Shown piece by piece: positions 9,676-24,600 of a stretch of 64,000 nucleotides of DNA. This DNA comes from Patiria miniata (lineage: Eukaryota; Echinodermata; Asteroidea; Valvatida; Asterinidae). The notes beneath the pieces are model-generated. The model ran no database searches. It saw only the letters and a program-made list of their open reading frames with translations, and had not been told where the DNA came from. The DNA lies in contig NW_024037059.1 of the NCBI RefSeq assembly GCF_015706575.1, forward strand, positions 33,490,129-33,554,128, in the 5' to 3' direction. A program made the translations under genes and the position numbers. Within the stretch, counting starts at the first letter, position 1, and each line of letters begins with the position of its first letter.

Positions 9676-12600
9676 GTAAGTTTGTATATATATTCAGACA
9701 AATCTGCAGTTACAATTTCTAGACTATGTAAAGTCCAAATCTTTTTTATTGGTTTCCATAGCTGTGTTTACATCAAGCTTGAAATGTTTACATGGAAAAT
9801 GACACTAACCCCAAACCTTCTAAAAATCCACAACATTGGAGGATTTTGCAGGATTGAGGCTATATGGCAAAATTGTGTTGCTGATTTCAGAGGATGCACT
9901 GTGTCAAGGTGCCGTAGGCTGGACCTTGTGTTGTTTTTGCTCAGACGTGCATAAATTTAGGCCTAGATTATACTTGAAATCCTCTGCACTGCTCCAGGAT
10001 GTCACTGGCTATGCCTCAACATATAGACAGTGATTGCTGGAGGATTTTGCAGGATTGAGGCACTGGTCACCCCTCCAAGGACCACATTCAAGAAATAACG
10101 GATGATTTTGGAGGATTGAGGCTGTATGCTATTTTTACATGGAGGCAGTTGAAAGATTTTGCAGGATTGAGGTTGCATCCTTGCAAAAATGCCTAAGGAG
10201 TAAGGTTTAATCTTAATTTGTTTTAGTATGCATCTCTTTTGACAGTTTTTATACATGTGCATAAACTGCACCGTTGGTTTTTGCACAAAGAAGGATCTTG
10301 CAAGACTGAAGGATGTTCTTGACAAAAAATCACTGTAAAAAAAAAAAAAAAAAAAATGCACAAAATGAAAACAAAGGGGGAAACGCTAAAACCACATATG
10401 AGATGCATTCTCCTTTCCCTAGTTTGGCCATGCTCCTCTATACAATGTAAAGTCACCTTAGCAATATATCTATTTTTATTAGTGCCCGTTGTTTCACCAA
10501 ATTGTACTTCAAAACAAATTTCATTGGTTTCGGAGTAAACACAATCATTCTGTTCTACTGCAGTATTTATTGTTGCATTTCTGTATTTTTAAAGTTTTTG
10601 TTTGATTTCTTTTTGCAGTCAAAAAGATGAAATCACCGAGGATAAGTTGGCAAATGTCAAGGTCTTTGTGTTGGCTGGACCCAGGGAAAAGTTCACAGCA
10701 CCTGAGGTATGTGGAAAGATCCAATTTCATGCAATTCACAATGCTAGCTACGTTAGTCATTTGTTGCAAAACAGGGAAATGATACTCAGAGATCACTCAG
10801 AGAGGATACAACTCTTGACAAATCATGAAATATATGGTGAAGGGAAAAGTTTCACTTACATATTGGTAAAGTCAAAGATAGCACATATAAGAGTGATTCA
10901 TAGTATAAATAAGATTCATAGGTTTATAATGATTTGTAGCATGGTACACAACTGAGCAGCTGTCTAAAAGAGGCATTTTTACTGCAAATACCGGTATCTT
11001 GCAGTTAAAGAGGCATTACGGCCTGAAATCTCTGAAAATTTCATGTTTTGGATTGTTTACCTATACTATTTTTTAAAGGTCTGGTTGAAAGGAAACTAAC
11101 CCAATGTCTTACCTTTCCCAAGAAAAGACGAAAACCCCGGTTGTTTACATCGGACGCGATGGAGTACGCATACGTATTTCCTGTCATTTTTATTCAATGT
11201 ATGATACATGTTGTGTGTATCACATTAATTACTCACAGCACAAATGTTGTTTCTTACACGTCCGCAGAATGCATCCACTGTGCGGCTGGAATCACAACTA
11301 GCACAGAACAGCTTGATTTTTCGGAGACGAAATTCGTTTTCACATGTTTCTCGCAACAATAACAAAAAAAAAATTTAATGGATGGTTCTGTGAAAGTTTT
11401 GGCCTATTTTCTACTTTCAAATGCTCTTTCCATTAAATATCATTTTGTTTAAAATGCGTTTTGTAGCCCAATTGGGCGCATTCCAGGCCATAATGTCCCT
11501 TTAATGTTTAATCACGAACCCTTTGCCATTTACCCCTATTTGGTCTGTGTCGGATCGAATAAAGTTTTTTGCCAGATTGCTGTTAGAACCCAGGTATACC
11601 CCAGTATCATTTTCAAATATTCAGCGAGCTTCTGTAGCCAAAAAAATGCCTGGGAAGTTAGGGAAATGTACATTTGTAACTAGTTTACGAGAGATGTTAA
11701 AAGTCTTTTATTTTCCTTAAACACTTTGTCCAGTTTGAGGTAATCAAGAGATATCTAGAGAGTGGAGGCAGCGTGCTAGTCATGATGGGGGAGGGAGGCG
11801 AGACCAAATTTGACACCAACATCAACTTCTTACTGGAGGACTATGGTGTCATGGTCAACAATGGTAAGTCTGTTGAGAAAGGTTTCTGTTTAGCATTTTA
11901 TGAAGGAGACAACAACTTCATTTTTGTTTTATTTTTAAAATATTTTGTTTTGTGAGTTGAAGTTCATTTTCAGCTCAGGAAGGGTCCTTTAATCTTTTCC
12001 TGATGGGCACTTTTGTGTTGTCTACAAGAAATGTGTAATTTTTATTGCATGATGGACATTTCAACCAAAATGAGCAATGCAATGGACAGCGCACTACAAG
12101 GAATGCCAAGATAATGAAAGCACTCTCCAGTGGAGTCTTTCGCTAAAATGGCATCTTCCTATGCACTCCATTTGGAACCATGACCAACTGACTCCCAAAA
12201 TTTGTGCTCAAAGAGCTGTTAAGCATGGTTTAGTTTTCTGATTGAGATCTGATGTGATTGCTTATGGGCCCTTTTTTTGTACTTTCAGACAGTGTTGTCA
12301 GGACGTCATACTACAAATACTTCCACCCTAAAGAAGCACTTATAGCAAATGGTGTATTGAACAGGTGAGTGAGACTGCAGACCTGCCCTCACACACATAG
12401 GTATCTGAAGACAGGTAACAGCACCAAGGCTCCTGAAATCATATTGGTGGTATGTGCCTTGGCCATTAAACCTAGATCTCCAGAATATTTATGTACAGGC
12501 GCGGATCCAGAGGGGGGATTTTGGGGGTCCGAACCTCCCCCCCCCCCCCCCCCCCCCCGCTCTGACACATCCCCCCCCCCCCACACACACAAAAAAATTT

Positions 12601-15600
12601 GAATAAGTGCATCAGAAACAATGTGCTGTGCTGCATTACCTAAATGTTCGCCTGTACACATCAATCGGACATACACAAATCTGACGGGGCTGAACCCCCC
12701 CCCCCCCTCCCCCCCCTGAAAAAATTCCTGGATCCGCCCCTGATGTAGGTAATGCCCTGTCTGCTTTGAGGTGCTTGTTATCATTTAAATTGGGAGTTGC
12801 CATATAATGTAACATACACCTGCGCCCTAATAGCAACATGCCAAAGTCTCTAGTCGAGTGATTATCAAAGCATGGCCGTGTCAGAATCACTTGGCTACGG
12901 CTTGGAATTACACACGTGTCTATGGAAGCTGCAGCCACTGCCCATAGTGTAATTGAAAGCATTAGCCAAGTACTTCAGACACAGCTCATCACCACCAAAT
13001 GTCTAGCTCCTGGCTCCCTGTAGTGCATTTGTAATGGGCATGGCAATTGTAACTAGCAATGGAACCAACCTCAGTATGGCTGGTCTAGACAAATTGACTA
13101 GACTAGTCCAACTATGGTCGACTGGCATGGGTTCAAGCAAAAATAATCCAACTTTGGTTAACCATAGTTCTCTGTTGAACTTGCTCTAGGTTGACCCAGC
13201 ATCAAAGGCCTTGAGGACAATAGAATGTCAGCCTTTTTCTAGTTCTATACAAGTGGAAAGTTGACATTTTTGTGCTTGTTTTCAGGCAAATATGTGTGTG
13301 GTATTTTTCTTGTATCACAACACAGAGGTGACTATCTCTAAATACTTGTGTTGAAAAAACAAGCCTCACTGTCTTTTGCTAATGTAAGCAAATATTTTCT
13401 GCGAACCATAGCAGAGCATTCTGTGCTAATAGAAAGTATATTCCACTGGTTAAAAAGGAATTTGTAGCATATGTGTATGCACACATCCTGTTATCTACTT
13501 GTTCATGGTTAGCAGGGAAATTCTAGTGTTGTAAGCACAGGATGGTGATCACAAAAGTTCATGGTGATCAGAGCCATGGTCTAGCTCAGCAATAGCTTTG
13601 TGATGTGTAGTCCCATGACTATTGAGCCTTGACAGGGAACATATCGATAGTACCTTGTGGGGTAACAGTTAAAGGATTTAAACAGTTCCTTTTGGTTTAC
13701 TCTTACAGAGCAATAAGTGTGGCAGCTGGCAAGGTGGCTCATAGCATCAGTGAAGATGAGGCAGTCAATGATGCAAAGTAAGAAGATTTATCCAGGAATT
13801 CTCATTCTTCTTAATTCATCCTCATTCAAAATAATGACCTCTTTCAAAAATAATTAACTCTTTCAGTAACAACAATATCCTGTTCGTGTATGATCTTTGA
13901 TACAGCTTCTCTGCTCAAATTTGCCAATCTAACAGACTGCTGCCCAAATCAGGCGTGCAACTTTTCCTCGGATCCGCTGATTTCCTCGCTTTTTTACTTC
14001 TCATGAATGCCATTACAAATTAAAAACACTGTACAAAGTCTTGTGTGGTTTGGAGTTTCCTCGTTTTTTTTCTAAACTCCCAGTTGCATGCCTGCCAAAT
14101 CAGGACACATGTATGCTTCTTAAAAGCCAGAGTTTACTAATTAACATTGCTCTAGACTCACTCTGCTAAAAGCTGCCAGCATAATGGACAAATTTGTGAC
14201 GGATAACATTTTGATTGGCATATGTAGAATTTTCAAATACAATTCTCTCGTTGTACTTCATGGTATAATTCGTATTTGTCCCAATCATACATATTGCTTG
14301 TAATAATTTTCATTTAAACATTGACATCGAAGAGTGTTGAAAGCGTCCTTGTGTGGCAAAATACATGCACACTCCTCCAATCTCATATTTCTGATAGATT
14401 AAAGTATTACCCTAGCACTGTTTTCTACTGAATGATTTGCAGCGTATTGAACCTGCATGAGAGATACCCCAATAATTCTTGTGTTACGGTGAGAAAAAAA
14501 GGAAGGGTCCGAACTTTTGGGCCGCTTAGGACATAGTCAGAGTTGTATTCAAATCTTTGCACGTCTCAGTCATGTCAGTAGTCAATCACAAGGCATCTGC
14601 TGTCAAGTCAAATCACTAACTGTTGAAATGAACTTTGACAATGGCATTCCTCTCTGTAACTTTCTTTAGTATTTAATTTGTGTTGGACATGTTATTGACT
14701 AGGGCTGTGCATGGGAACTGGGTACTCTAGTGCCGACTGCTGATGTCAATAACCGGTTCCAGATTATGGAATCGGGTACCCTTAACCAACGTTACATATT
14801 ACTTAGTAACTTCTCAGACAATGAAAAAGAAAGGTTTTGATTTATTCACTTTTGAATGTCATTTGTGGAGCATTTTCAAAATGAAAACCACGCTACGTGG
14901 AAAACCAAAACAGATTCACGTTTAAGACGCTTGCTAAAGAGGGTAGCCCATTCCCCATTATTGACTTCTTGTTGACTTTTGATAGACTTGTAGCTGACTT
15001 GTGGTTGTCTTGTGACTGACGTGTGACTGATTTGTGATTGGCGTGATTGACTTGTAATAGACTTACATGTGTGATGGATTTGTGATTTGATTTGATGACA
15101 TCTCTGACAATGGTCATTTCTGGCAGGTGCTTCAGGGACCATATATAGCCAGAGAATCAATCTCATTCTTTTGTTCATTGTTTCTACATTTAGATCTGTT
15201 GATTCCAATTTGACTGAAAGGTATCTGTTCTGTTAACAGTTTTTAGATCAATCTGTACTGATAATACTGTGTAGATAACTATTAGTAATTATAGGTCATT
15301 CATAAATTGGTCTGTTCCATGCCATAATGCTTTGCTAACGCAGCAGTCTTCCATGCTTTTGTTAAAGAAGTGAGTTACATGTTAGCTTTGCGTCATCAAG
15401 TTTTTAAACCTAACAGAACTCAACCCATCAAACCCCAACGGCATGTCTTGTTGCAATCTGTCAGGATGGGTACAGTACCCCTAAACTGACAGTCTTTGAC
15501 ATTTGGTTGGCACACCTCCAGAATCAAAGTCAGAAATATGTGTGTACAGTTTCCCATATGGTGTTGGAATTTGCCAGGATGGGTATAGTTCCTAGTAAGT

Positions 15601-18600
15601 CATGCGAGGGAGTTAGGGTTAATAGCCAAAGTACTGGATCATGGCTTCAAGTTAATTAGGCGTTTTAACATTTTTTAAATCTTGAATTCTCATGTCAGTG
15701 TTGCTTTCTTATTAGCAATTTGACTCAGAAAGTAATTGTATCACATACTAACAAGCAGCAATAATTCTGCATCACTGGCTTATTTACAAATTGCTCCATG
15801 CTGTCATATTTATGCTTCCCCCTCCAAAAAAAACCCCAATCTGTTCTAAACACTCATATTTCTTGTGAGGGCTTCTGTCATATTTTCATTCATTTTAATT
15901 GCAATTTTACAATGATGGTTTGCATAGAGTTGGTGTCAGAACATTCTTATGACATCAACTGAAGACTCATTCAAACTTTGAAATGTGGTAGTGTCATCAG
16001 AAAAATAGTTACAAGGGGAATCGTTTCGACGTGTTTTGTGAAATGAATCGCAGCTGCGACTCATCATAGGGATGCGATGTGTCGCAGTGCTGCGATGCAT
16101 CGTAAGTTACGATGAGTTTCATGAAATTGGGTGCTGATAAGCAGATAAGTGACCCACAAATCACCCTCCACAACTCCCACAAGGATCCATCAGTCACTTC
16201 TTGGTCCAAACTTCCGCATATCAAGTCTAACACTTAATTGCTTTTCCTTCTGCAATTAACCCTTCTTCTTTGGGTGCAAGGAAAGAGGCGTCTCCTCCCA
16301 CCATTACCACTCCACCTGCTGGGGAGACGGGTGACGATAAACAGTCCAATTACAGGGAGTGAGTCAATTGAATGCTATTCCAGCATGGACGTACAGTACC
16401 TGTAATATGTTGAGCTGCAATCTTATCTCCTTCGCCTTGTTTTGCATAGCTAGATATTTTTGTACAGAATTCTGTGTTGTTTATTTTTTCTAGTGCACCT
16501 GCATTTGGCATTATGGTAATCTGATACCGGCTGGTGGCATGTGTAACTCCCTAGTTTAGCATTATAATGTGTGCTCTGACTTTTTAGCAGTCTTTCGGTG
16601 TTTTTGAAAACAATGAATCAGATGGAGAGGACATTGTTAGACACAGCTTGGTAGTAAGACTGAGAGAGCCCAGCGTCAACGCTAAGTAAAACGAAAAACA
16701 TTTGGTTACACAAATGTGTATGCTTTGCAAATTTTTGTTTTAGCAGCGCCATAAAATTGGTGCCATGCTTTTCATGTTGTCATCCTGCTGGGAGCACCAT
16801 CTCCACATGGTGACAATGTCATGGAACTACTAAGCACAGAAAGTACCTACTAAGCAATAATCTGTTACCAGCCATAAAACTGTCATGCAGCATCTGTGGC
16901 TTGTGACTTGTTCTTAGCCGGTTTTTGCTAATAATCACATATTCATAAATACTTAAGACAGTTTACCCATTCCTATTGGTCGACAGCCCGTCACGTGGCC
17001 GATCTTAAATGGATGATAAAACACCGACTGGCTGGTCTTAAACACTTTTTCCAGTGTCACATGAAATTTGGACTCCTATGAAATCAGGTCCCTATTACCC
17101 TTTTATTGGTTAAACGTTCACAATCCTCACCTAAGCATACGCAATACTACCAATGGGTCCGTATTTTATAGTCTTAATTCACACTACACCGGCACAGCTG
17201 CACTCTGCACCACTCGTGCAGTACGCGCCACGATAAATTGGGCCCAGAGAAATTGGGTTTTCGCTGGGACCATTACTTTGTGTCTTCTTTTCCGTGAGCG
17301 TTTCTATTTTTTTCCGAAATTGAACCCCACCCGTGGCATTTTTTCCGTTTAGTAATTAAAATACACATTTAATGATTGACACTATGGATTAATTGGAACA
17401 GTACACTTTACAATGTGATATGCATTCACGACTGCATTAATAGGGTTACATTTCTGCTTGTTTTTTCTTTTGGTTTATGCAACTACATGTCTCATCGCTG
17501 TATGTGCAGTAACATTACCAAACTTAAAGCTTGTAACTTTAGCCGCTTCATTATTAGAGAATATTCCTTGCATGTCAGTATTGCACATTACTGGTAGATA
17601 GATGGCACACATATAACTTTCACCTATTAGCACCTGTATTCATTGTATTACTTTGTATTCATTCACCGATGATTTGGGTTTCATGGGTGGCTTGTACGTA
17701 AAGCGCTCTCCTCTCACCACTGTGGCCCTGGTTCGAATCCCGGCCGCGGACCATACATACCATATGTGAGTAGAATTGGCCATCGGTTCTCTCCTGTGCC
17801 ACGAGGGTTTTTCTCCAGGCCCTCCGGTTTTCCTCCCTCCAAAAACAATCAAAACACTTTCGATCTCAGGCTGTGCTCCGGGGTCATATATTGGTCGATG
17901 TGGCTGGCTGCCAGAGGCACCTTTACATGCCTGCGGCTCGACCACGCTGTAGCGGCGTCCTTCGCAAAATCAGCTTCTCAGCTGCGAGTAAGGGTGATTA
18001 CCCTCCCCCCCCCCCCAAAAAAAATTATTTATTATTATCCCATGAAACCATTGAATATTTGGACAGTTTCGGGGCAGTCTGGTACAGTGAAAAGGGATGA
18101 TATAAATTTGAACTCGTAATATATTGTTGGATGGTGAAAAGAAGACATGTTATCAGGAAATGGGTTTTGCTGATGGTATAATTTTTTTTGCGGGGGGGGG
18201 GGGGGGGGGGGGGAGAGGGAATAAGGTTGCTTTTTGAAGGGAAAGGAATTTGGCGCTTTCTATTGATGTGCATCAAAGAAATAGATCAATCCGGCCTGTC
18301 AAACAATGCACACTGACCAATAAGCTATCGACTTTTGATCAGGTGACTTAACAACAGTTGCTCTGCTCTGTGCATGTCTGCCATTAGCTTGGTCAAACTT
18401 GGTCACATGAGCTGTGAGAAGTATACACAAACCAATGGGTCCGCGTGGAGCCGCATGTGGTGGGCTTGATTTCTAATGGTTTGAATGATTGCAATTATGT
18501 TTCTCAATTTCGCCAGAGCTTTGACATATCTCTTCCCCTTTGGAGCGACGTTGAACGTAGCCAAGCCTGCCACAGCCATTCTGTCCACAGGAACGGTTGC

Positions 18601-21600
18601 CTTTCCCCTGAACAGACCCATATGTGCTCTGCATTCATCAAAGGTAGGTAGTTGCATTGTAGATTATCTTTAAGAATTGCCAGTAGAGTGTGATTTTGTC
18701 TCTTGATTTCTGACGTAATAAGTTGAACAGTTCCAGATATAGATTCTTGTGCTTGATATTGGTTATAGAGTACCGAAGTGCGCCGCGTATTCTGTTCCAT
18801 GCGCACAGTTTAAGGTTGTGAACCAGATCAATGACAGCTGACGTCACACTTCAGTACTCTATAGTTCCTGATTCAAGTTCTGATACTTGACCATGTTCAA
18901 GTGCCTGAGTTACATGTACAAATGATGTAAGCTAGTCTAGCACTTGATGTAGGTTCCAGTTCTTGATTTATGATCCAGTTTCTCATTTGTGTTTCAGGCT
19001 GTGATGTACCGGTACGTTCAAGTCCCTGATTAAAGGGCTCATAACATGAATTTTACTTGGGAACATATTTTGTGGAACTTCCTACTCTTCTTAAATGTAT
19101 GAAAGCTATTGGACATCAAATTTTGGTTAATGCTATTGAAAAGTTCACTTCTTTAAACTTTTTTAATTGTCTATGCTTTTTTTGACAACTGAGGTTGCTG
19201 TTACTGTGATGTAATTTCAGGAAGACACTGTTTATTTTAGGCGTTTTCTGGTCAAATTGTGAACCCAAAATTTCCTCAATGAAAACATTTGTGAGAAAAC
19301 TTTGCTCATTGGCCTACTGTTTGATGTACTGACACAACAAGTAGTCACCACAGAAAAGGAAATTTACGGCAGTAAAATATACAAAATTTGGTGATGAAAT
19401 AGCTGTAACACTGAGTTTTCTGCCCGGAATGACATCACACTTTTGCTAATGAATTTAAATTAGCATAAAAACCAAAAAGACACCAAAATATCCTTTAAAA
19501 TGGCAAAATGAAAGTTGAAATAAAGGTTTAAATGGGACACAAAAATGCCTTTTCAAGGATTGCATTTAGAAAAATTACATTGCATGGGCCCTTTAAGGTT
19601 GCAGTTTCTGAAGTAGTTTCTAGTCCTTGTTTATGTTCCAGTATTCATTTAGGTGTCGGTCCTTTATTAACAGGCTCCAATTACTGACTTGGTCCAAGTT
19701 CCTGACTAAAACTGTTGGCCTCTGAGTTACATCATCACGCTTTGTTATCTTTACGCTCTCCCATCATATCATGGATACTTTTTAAACAGGAAAAAAACTT
19801 CAGTGTCTTTTTGGATCCTTTTTTTCCCTTTCAGTACTCCAAGGGTAAGCTTGCTGTTCTGGGCTCTGTCCACATGTTCAGTGATCAGTACATTGATAAG
19901 GAAGAGAACGCCAAGATTATGGACGTCATCTTCCAATGGTTGACTACAGACAGTGTCACACTCAATGCTATAGATGCGGACGATCCGGAGGTAAACCTCA
20001 TTCATATTCATCAATATTAGCTTTTTGCCCTTCAGTTACCTCCCGAGTGAAAGTTGGAAAAATCAATCATGCCATCTTATGAATAGTTTCATTGCGATAC
20101 CCATTGCTACATGTACATCAGATTTGAACCAGCCAACCGATCCCACAAGCTGGGTGGTCGAGTGGTAAGACGTCTGCACTAGAAAGCAGGAGGTCGTGGG
20201 TCGAGTCCCACCCGAGTGATTTTTTTCTAACTTGCACTCGGGAAGTAACACACTTGAGTATACATTGTTTACACATTGGTGAAGGACAAAACTTAATATT
20301 GATTTACATCACCCCGATGCAAATTCCATGTTTATGAATAGTCTCATTCATATTCATGAATGCTGAATACCAATTAGGAAAAAGTATGGAAACAAGGAGC
20401 GAGGATCTGCTTCGCATCGGAGCTAATATTCTGTCAATTCTCTGGGTATTTTTTTGACGTTTTGCTTAGGGATCACCTAGCGAAGGTCTGCAATTATATT
20501 AAACTTTAAATTCTTGAACTCAAATTGATCATATCATATACTGCCTTTAATGTGCAGTGAGCTTGAACATGTTGTGATCCTTGAAAGCATGACATGATTG
20601 TATTTTATTTTTCCATTTTTTGTCACAGAAATTACCATATGCTGTGCTTTCTTAACCTAAACTCTGATTCCATAAACCCTCAGTTTTTAAAACGTATAAA
20701 TAATGCTACAAAATGTTTTCCCACTGGAGTGACCTGAAATATAAGAAAGCTTTTAACTCTGTCAGTGCCCTCGAAGTTTGAAAGTTTAACACTTAAGTGC
20801 CCAACTTCGAGCGTTTTTTGTAATTGTTCAAAATTCTGTAAAAAAAAAAGTAAATAAGTTTTACTCACTAAATTTGTTGTTGTTGCTCTCTGGTATATCC
20901 TTGGTATATTGGAAAGTCAACAGTAGTCACAGACATAGTGATACACCCTGAAACCCCCCCCCCCCCCCTTGTGATAACATGCTTACTCTACCTCGTACAT
21001 GTACGAGGTTTGGCGATTTTAAGTATGAACATTACCTCGTACATGTACGAGGTTGGCACTGTCGAACTAACAAATATACCTCGTACATGTACTACTTTGG
21101 CACTGAAAGAGTTAAAGATAATGAGAACCAAACAATTTTTGCATGTTATTTTCTGCGAGCAATTATACCTACTAACTGCGATTAAAAATTACCAAGAATT
21201 TAGGGGATTGATACAATATCTGATTTAATTTTTTTTTTTGTGTAACAGATTTCTGACTACAACATGCTGCCAGACACAGCCAAACTGGCTGACAATCTGA
21301 GATGTTGCCTTCAGGAACACGATGACACACCACGAGATTTCAACTCACTATTCCACAGTTCACTGTACACTCTGGACACTACCACTGTACCCAAAGTAAT
21401 CAGGTAAGATTAGATGTGTAGTCGGCATCATGGCAAAGGCATTCCTTTGTGTTGATCATGTCCTGTTACTTGCGACCTGATTTGTGATTTGACCTTTGAT
21501 TTGACCTTTGATTTGATCTTCATTTACCTGTGACGGGACTTTTGATGGATTTGTCTGCTGCATACTACTGAAGTGGAAGTAAAGTCTATCACGAGCCAAT

Positions 21601-24600
21601 GTGGCCCATCAGGCAGGCGTTTATCTCCGGTTTCAGTAGCATGAAACAACTGAGAATATTTCTATTCCCCCAGGATGGGATGCTAGTCCATCGCAGGTTA
21701 TACCCCTGCTAATGCCGGTACCCATTTTTACTCCTTGGTGGAGAGAAGCAAGTGGGGTGAAGTGGCTTGCCCAAGGACACAACATATGGCCAGCAGCTGG
21801 ATTTGAACCCCGGACCCTCTGATCATGAGTCACGAACCCTAACTACTAGGCCACACTCCCTGCTAAAGTGTACTGCGATTGTATTTGGCGTTTAATATTA
21901 TCATTTCCATTTTCTTTATTTTTGTCTTGGTCAGGTCGTTTGAGTTATTAGGAGTGAAACATGACCAGCTGTCACTGATCCAACCTCAGTTTGAGACTCC
22001 GCTGCCTTCACTTCAACCTGCTGTAAGTTAATCCATTTCATTGACCTCCAGAATGGTGCTTACTAAAGGGATGAACAGTCACACGCTTCAAGGAATGCCA
22101 AGCTAATCCTCTGCAGCCAATTTCAGGAAACAGTGCGTAACTTACACCATCCGTAGGACTTGCGCAACAAATTGGCGTAGCTGCACAACGTTTTAAATTA
22201 TCTACACATCTTGGATGAGGTTAATAACAGCATTTACGACGGCTGTTTGTGTATGATTTTGTTCGCTCATATAACAGTTGTTGAATCACCTCCGCTTGCA
22301 ATTTTGAAAATAGTTTTGTCCGAATTTCTTCGGAATCGTGCGGCAACTCTAAAAACCACGTCACGGGTAAACTAGCAACTCATTTGCTTCAAACACAAAG
22401 CTGTGAGTGTCTTGTATCAACCTAGATAAGTTGTGCAATAACAGGCTCCACGACAATCACGATTTGCTGGTAAAATAGGTCATTTTCAGTCGCTACGCCA
22501 CAACTCACACCACCTAAAATGATTGCGCAATGTACGCTATAATTTGTTGCCCAAGTCACGGACTGAAACTTTCGTGAAATTGTCAAAACTGATATGTTGC
22601 GCACTGTGAAATGTTGTGCAACTTACGCCATTGCGTAAAGTTTCATGAAATCGGCAGCAGATAAGCAACTGAGCAGCCTTCAAATCACTCCATTGTGGAG
22701 TCTTTGTTAATTGGTCTTGGCATCGTCCTAAAGCCTCAAATCTTACTTATCGTCCTAGATGTGCTCCGTGTAGAGAGTGATGGCAAAGCTTGCAGACCGG
22801 CAAAAAAATACATACAAGCAACATATTGATTGGAATTAAAAGTGCCGCTAATTTTGAAAGTAAATTGTTTCTTGTAGGTATTTCCCCCGGCCTTCAGGGA
22901 GTTACCAGCACCAGCCTTGGATCTGTTTGACCTTGATGAATCCTTCTCATCAGAGAAAGTCCGACTGGCTCAGATCACAAATAAATGTAAGGAATGTTGG
23001 GTCATATGTGGATTTCATTTAGTGATGAATGTAAAGTCATTTTTCTTGTTGTTTTTACGTCAACTGGTTTAGGGTAAAAAGCTTGCAAAAGTAATTTCAG
23101 TTCATATTTGCATGGCACCAGTTGCAATGATTGAAGTCGTTTGGACACCTGGACCTTCTCAACTTCCTGGATGTGTAGAAATCTGCCCCCTTGTCCTCTA
23201 AAAAAAAGGACAGAGACAGTAAAGAAGTGGAAGGGAATGAACTGACGCATAATCCACTTCCAAATTCACTCCCCAGGTTGTCAGACGTTTTTGCACACAA
23301 AGATTGGCTGTGGAGAAAAACCTCTGCTCAGCAAGACACAATACCAACAAAAACAAGTTACCAACCAAAATGCCATGATGTGAGGCCTGTAATTGTTTAC
23401 GGGGTAATCTCATTAAGTATCTCAGACCTGCCAACTAGTACGATTCTGCCGTATTTCGAACGGGAATTTGTTGAAAATATGACTGTACGTTTTCCCCCCA
23501 TAAAATACGGGTTTTGACCAATTTGACAAGCCTGGACAAATCCTAGTTCAAAGCAGCTGTGAGTGTAGATTTCTGCCGGATAAACTTAGCTGAAACAACG
23601 TAAATTGCAAGCAGCCAAGCAAACGATGTACTGCATGCACGAACTGAATCTGGTTTCGCGATTCCCACTGTACGATGTACATTATGTACACAGTATCACA
23701 AACTAGAACCAGTCCATTCCCGGAGTGTGCCGATACTTCAAGCAGCGGCACCCCTGCCGCAAAAATAAATGTCTGTATTCGTACACACACATACCAGCAG
23801 GAGTACGTACGGCAGATCTTACGTGCAGTCAACAGACTTTCTTTTTCTCAGTGCACGCATGATACACAGAATACATTTTGATGTTCGTGTACGATAGTCA
23901 CAACGTGCGTGCACGTGGTGTTCCGTTATGTCAAACATTTTTGAATAGTAAAGTTTGATACTACATTCTGAAACCAATTCAAAAATCAGAAAAATCAACA
24001 GTTAAAGTGGGCGGCCCAAACCGAACCAGGTAAATCAGCCAGCAGATGCAAGAAATTGATTTCTTTTTCGGGTAGGCCAAGTTGAGAATAAAATTCTGTT
24101 CGATCGCTGTGTATTTTTTTAAACATTCAGTGCGTGCACGTGAATTATGATTCAAGAATCAAACTGGCACTTGGCGGCGATGTGATAAAACACGAATAAG
24201 CTTATCTGCCGATGGTGCAGATTGTTTCCATTTTTTTTTCTACCGATGGTCCAGATTTTTCTCCGCTTTTCCCCTGCGCGTAAGCATTGATTTTATTTTG
24301 CTGCCGACGCCGAACGCGAATACAATCACCAATGTACGTGTACATTGTCTGTACATGTGCCGTATACGAAGTGCATGCATTTTCAGCTCGCAGCCAAGTG
24401 TGTACAATGTATTGTACACTATGTAAACAACATCCGGGGAACCAACCGTCATTGCGCTGTGATTGGCTGCAGATAAATATCAATATTCACTTTGCCCACA
24501 TCTTATCCCAGATATTTAACGAGATAACTCCTAACGTTTCTGCTGCAATGTTTGTGGATGTAGGTACTGATGATGATCTTGAGTACTATGTGCGTGAGTG

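Noticed and set aside
9682-10033. ORFs just after IFT52 exon 1
   Set aside because: They lie in the intron; the next conserved residues are found at the 10619 acceptor in the correct phase.
17766-18119. 117-codon ORF in IFT52 intron 6
   Set aside because: It lies wholly in a SINE-like repeat and a C/A-rich tail.
20135-20240. tRNA gene
   Set aside because: No complete cloverleaf; a related copy at 35645-35740 points to a SINE.
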